Source: a virus
Virus record (IMG/VR): IMGVR_UViG_3300028422_001981
Location: 1-20,131 of that record
DNA length: 20,131 nt
Direction: 5' to 3' (one strand)
The notes below the pieces were generated by a model. That model was given only the letters and a program-made list of their open reading frames with translations, had not been told where the DNA came from and searched no databases. Every line of letters begins with the position of its first letter. Positions within the stretch are counted from its first letter, which is position 1. Below are positions 19,036 through 20,131 of this stretch, piece after piece. The translations under genes were made by a program, and so were the position numbers.

Positions 19036-20131
19036 AAAACGGCTGCCCAAGAATCGTCAGCACCCGTCAGGCTGGCGCTGGAAGAATGGCGCCTGGCGCT
19101 ATCGTGTCCCCAAGGGGTTGGAGCACCTGTGGGAGGGCAAGACCGAGTACAGGCTGGGCAGCAGTGAGGCAGAGGCGTATCGCGCCTGGCATGAGCGGAT
19201 CGACCTGCAGGGTGTAGACACCGACATCACCTCCATGGCCCATCTGGTCGACCGCTACCTTGCCGAGGTCGTGCCGGCCAAGTCACCCAAGACGCAGGAG
19301 AGCAACCGGATCAGCCTCACTCGGTTGCGCCCTGTCTTTGGGCAGATGAAACCCGACGACATCACACCGCGTCATGCCTACCAGTATCGAGACATCGTCT
19401 CACGGCAGAACGGCGCGACCAGTGCCAACCGTGACCTCGAGGTGCTCTCGCATCTGCTCAGCATGGCCGTCGAGTGGGGCGTGATCGACAGGAACCCCGT
19501 GAAGGGCCAAGTGAAGAAGGCCAGCATCAAACCGCGCGACCGTCTGATTGAAGACTGGGAGATTGCCGAAGTACTCAATCTGACAGAGGCCACGGATGCA
19601 CGCACGGCGCGGAACGACAGGCTGGTCAAACTCTACATCCAACTCAAGCTCGCCACAGGGCTGCGCAGAGGCGACCTCTTGCGCCTGCGCCTCGGCCACC
19701 TGAAGGCCGACGGCATTCACGTCAAACCGCACAAGACCGCCGAAAGCAGCGGCAGGCGGCTGATCATTACCTGGGACGAGGGAGGAGAGTTGAGAGCTCT
19801 GGTGGATGCCATCCAGCAGATCCCACCCAGGCGTATCGGCGATGCCTATCTGTTCACCACCCGAGCAGGCAAGCCATTCATCAACGAAGAGGATGGCCGG
19901 GCCAATGCCTTCGATTCACTGTGGCAGAGATTCATGCAGCGGGTGATGACCAAGACACGGGTCCTGGAGCGCTTTCAGGAACGCGATCTACGCGCGAAGG
20001 TGGGGAGCGAGTCGGAGAGTTTGCAGGCGGCGTCGGAGCGTCTTGGGCACAGCTCCACGGAGATCACCAAGCGTGTTTACCGCCGCAAACCGGTGTCAGT
20101 CACGCCGCTCATCCGTAAGAGGAATGGGTGA
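19025..20131 (+). CDS. int: tyrosine recombinase/phage integrase
   Basis: ATG 19025 (MSPKKRLPKN) is chosen because it gives the usual 368-aa length and lies within the DUF4224 stop region; the frame extends to 18917 only through the DUF4224 gene. It has an Arg-rich N-terminal arm-binding region, a SAM-like core-binding domain (about 70-160) and a catalytic domain with R214 (TGLRRGD), K237 (HKTAES), R323 (RDLRAK), H342 (LGHSS) and Y352 (VYRRK). The residue three before R323, usually His, is Arg320 here; this is tolerated in some family members. The enzyme inserts and excises the element at an attachment site expected just right of the window. The stop is the last base of the window. Confidence 0.95.
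   Translation: MSPKKRLPKNRQHPSGWRWKNGAWRYRVPKGLEHLWEGKTEYRLGSSEAEAYRAWHERIDLQGVDTDITSMAHLVDRYLAEVVPAKSPKTQESNRISLTRLRPVFGQMKPDDITPRHAYQYRDIVSRQNGATSANRDLEVLSHLLSMAVEWGVIDRNPVKGQVKKASIKPRDRLIEDWEIAEVLNLTEATDARTARNDRLVKLYIQLKLATGLRRGDLLRLRLGHLKADGIHVKPHKTAESSGRRLIITWDEGGELRALVDAIQQIPPRRIGDAYLFTTRAGKPFINEEDGRANAFDSLWQRFMQRVMTKTRVLERFQERDLRAKVGSESESLQAASERLGHSSTEITKRVYRRKPVSVTPLIRKRNG

Noticed and set aside
1-20131. Attachment-site direct repeats and tRNA gene
   Set aside because: No tRNA-like sequence or matching repeat at the two ends was seen; the right attachment site should lie just beyond the integrase stop, outside the window.

Overview
The window looks like one end of an integrated phage-type element in a proteobacterium, probably a GC-rich gammaproteobacterium. 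The host assignment is an inference from composition and from gene families common in such prophages. No rRNA, tRNA or CRISPR array was seen. Base composition splits the window. About 1-2.5 kb is AT-rich and holds accessory genes, 2.6-5.5 kb is intermediate, and 5.5-20.1 kb is GC-rich with phage-type genes packed end to end.

Left part (1-5.5 kb), accessory genes. It starts with the truncated C-terminal part of a PD-(D/E)XK-like nuclease, followed by two small acidic proteins that are paralogues of each other. Next come a Schlafen/AlbA_2-domain protein, a 55-aa plus 216-aa pair resembling an ADP-ribosyltransferase-fold toxin with a small partner, and a BRCT-domain protein with an internal duplication. 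Two more unassigned small genes follow. Three copies of a roughly 40-nt hairpin motif and a 76-bp broken copy of the BRCT gene 3' end mark the module borders, so this region seems to have been shuffled.

Middle part (5.5-13.6 kb), mostly minus strand. After a Mor-like activator, a Lar-like zinc protein and a plus-strand HNH-like protein comes one long leftward operon (13581 down to 6593). It encodes a CII/CP76-like protein, two tiny membrane proteins, two small proteins, a toprim-helicase replication protein, a Nu1-like small terminase, a 71-aa protein and a GpA-type large terminase. Junctions overlap by 1-16 nt if the small terminase is read from its upstream start. Between the replication gene and the terminase core lies the most striking structure: thirteen 10-bp TGTGAC-type iterons, twelve of them in exact mirror symmetry about position 9782. 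This is a good candidate replication origin or packaging/initiator site.

Right part (13.7-20.1 kb). A Cro-like/CI-like divergent pair controls two promoters, whose -35/operator/-10 layout is nearly superimposable. The second promoter drives a rightward operon of small proteins, a large ParB-like protein with two cysteine clusters, a small zinc-finger protein, a DUF4224 protein and a tyrosine integrase that ends at the last base of the window.

Taken together there is integration, immunity, replication and DNA-packaging machinery. No portal, capsid, tail or lysis gene is visible, and the space after the large terminase, where portal and capsid genes normally sit, holds short accessory genes. 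The element may be a decayed prophage or a helper-dependent satellite carrying defence-like cargo. The left boundary is not visible, so neither can be proven here.
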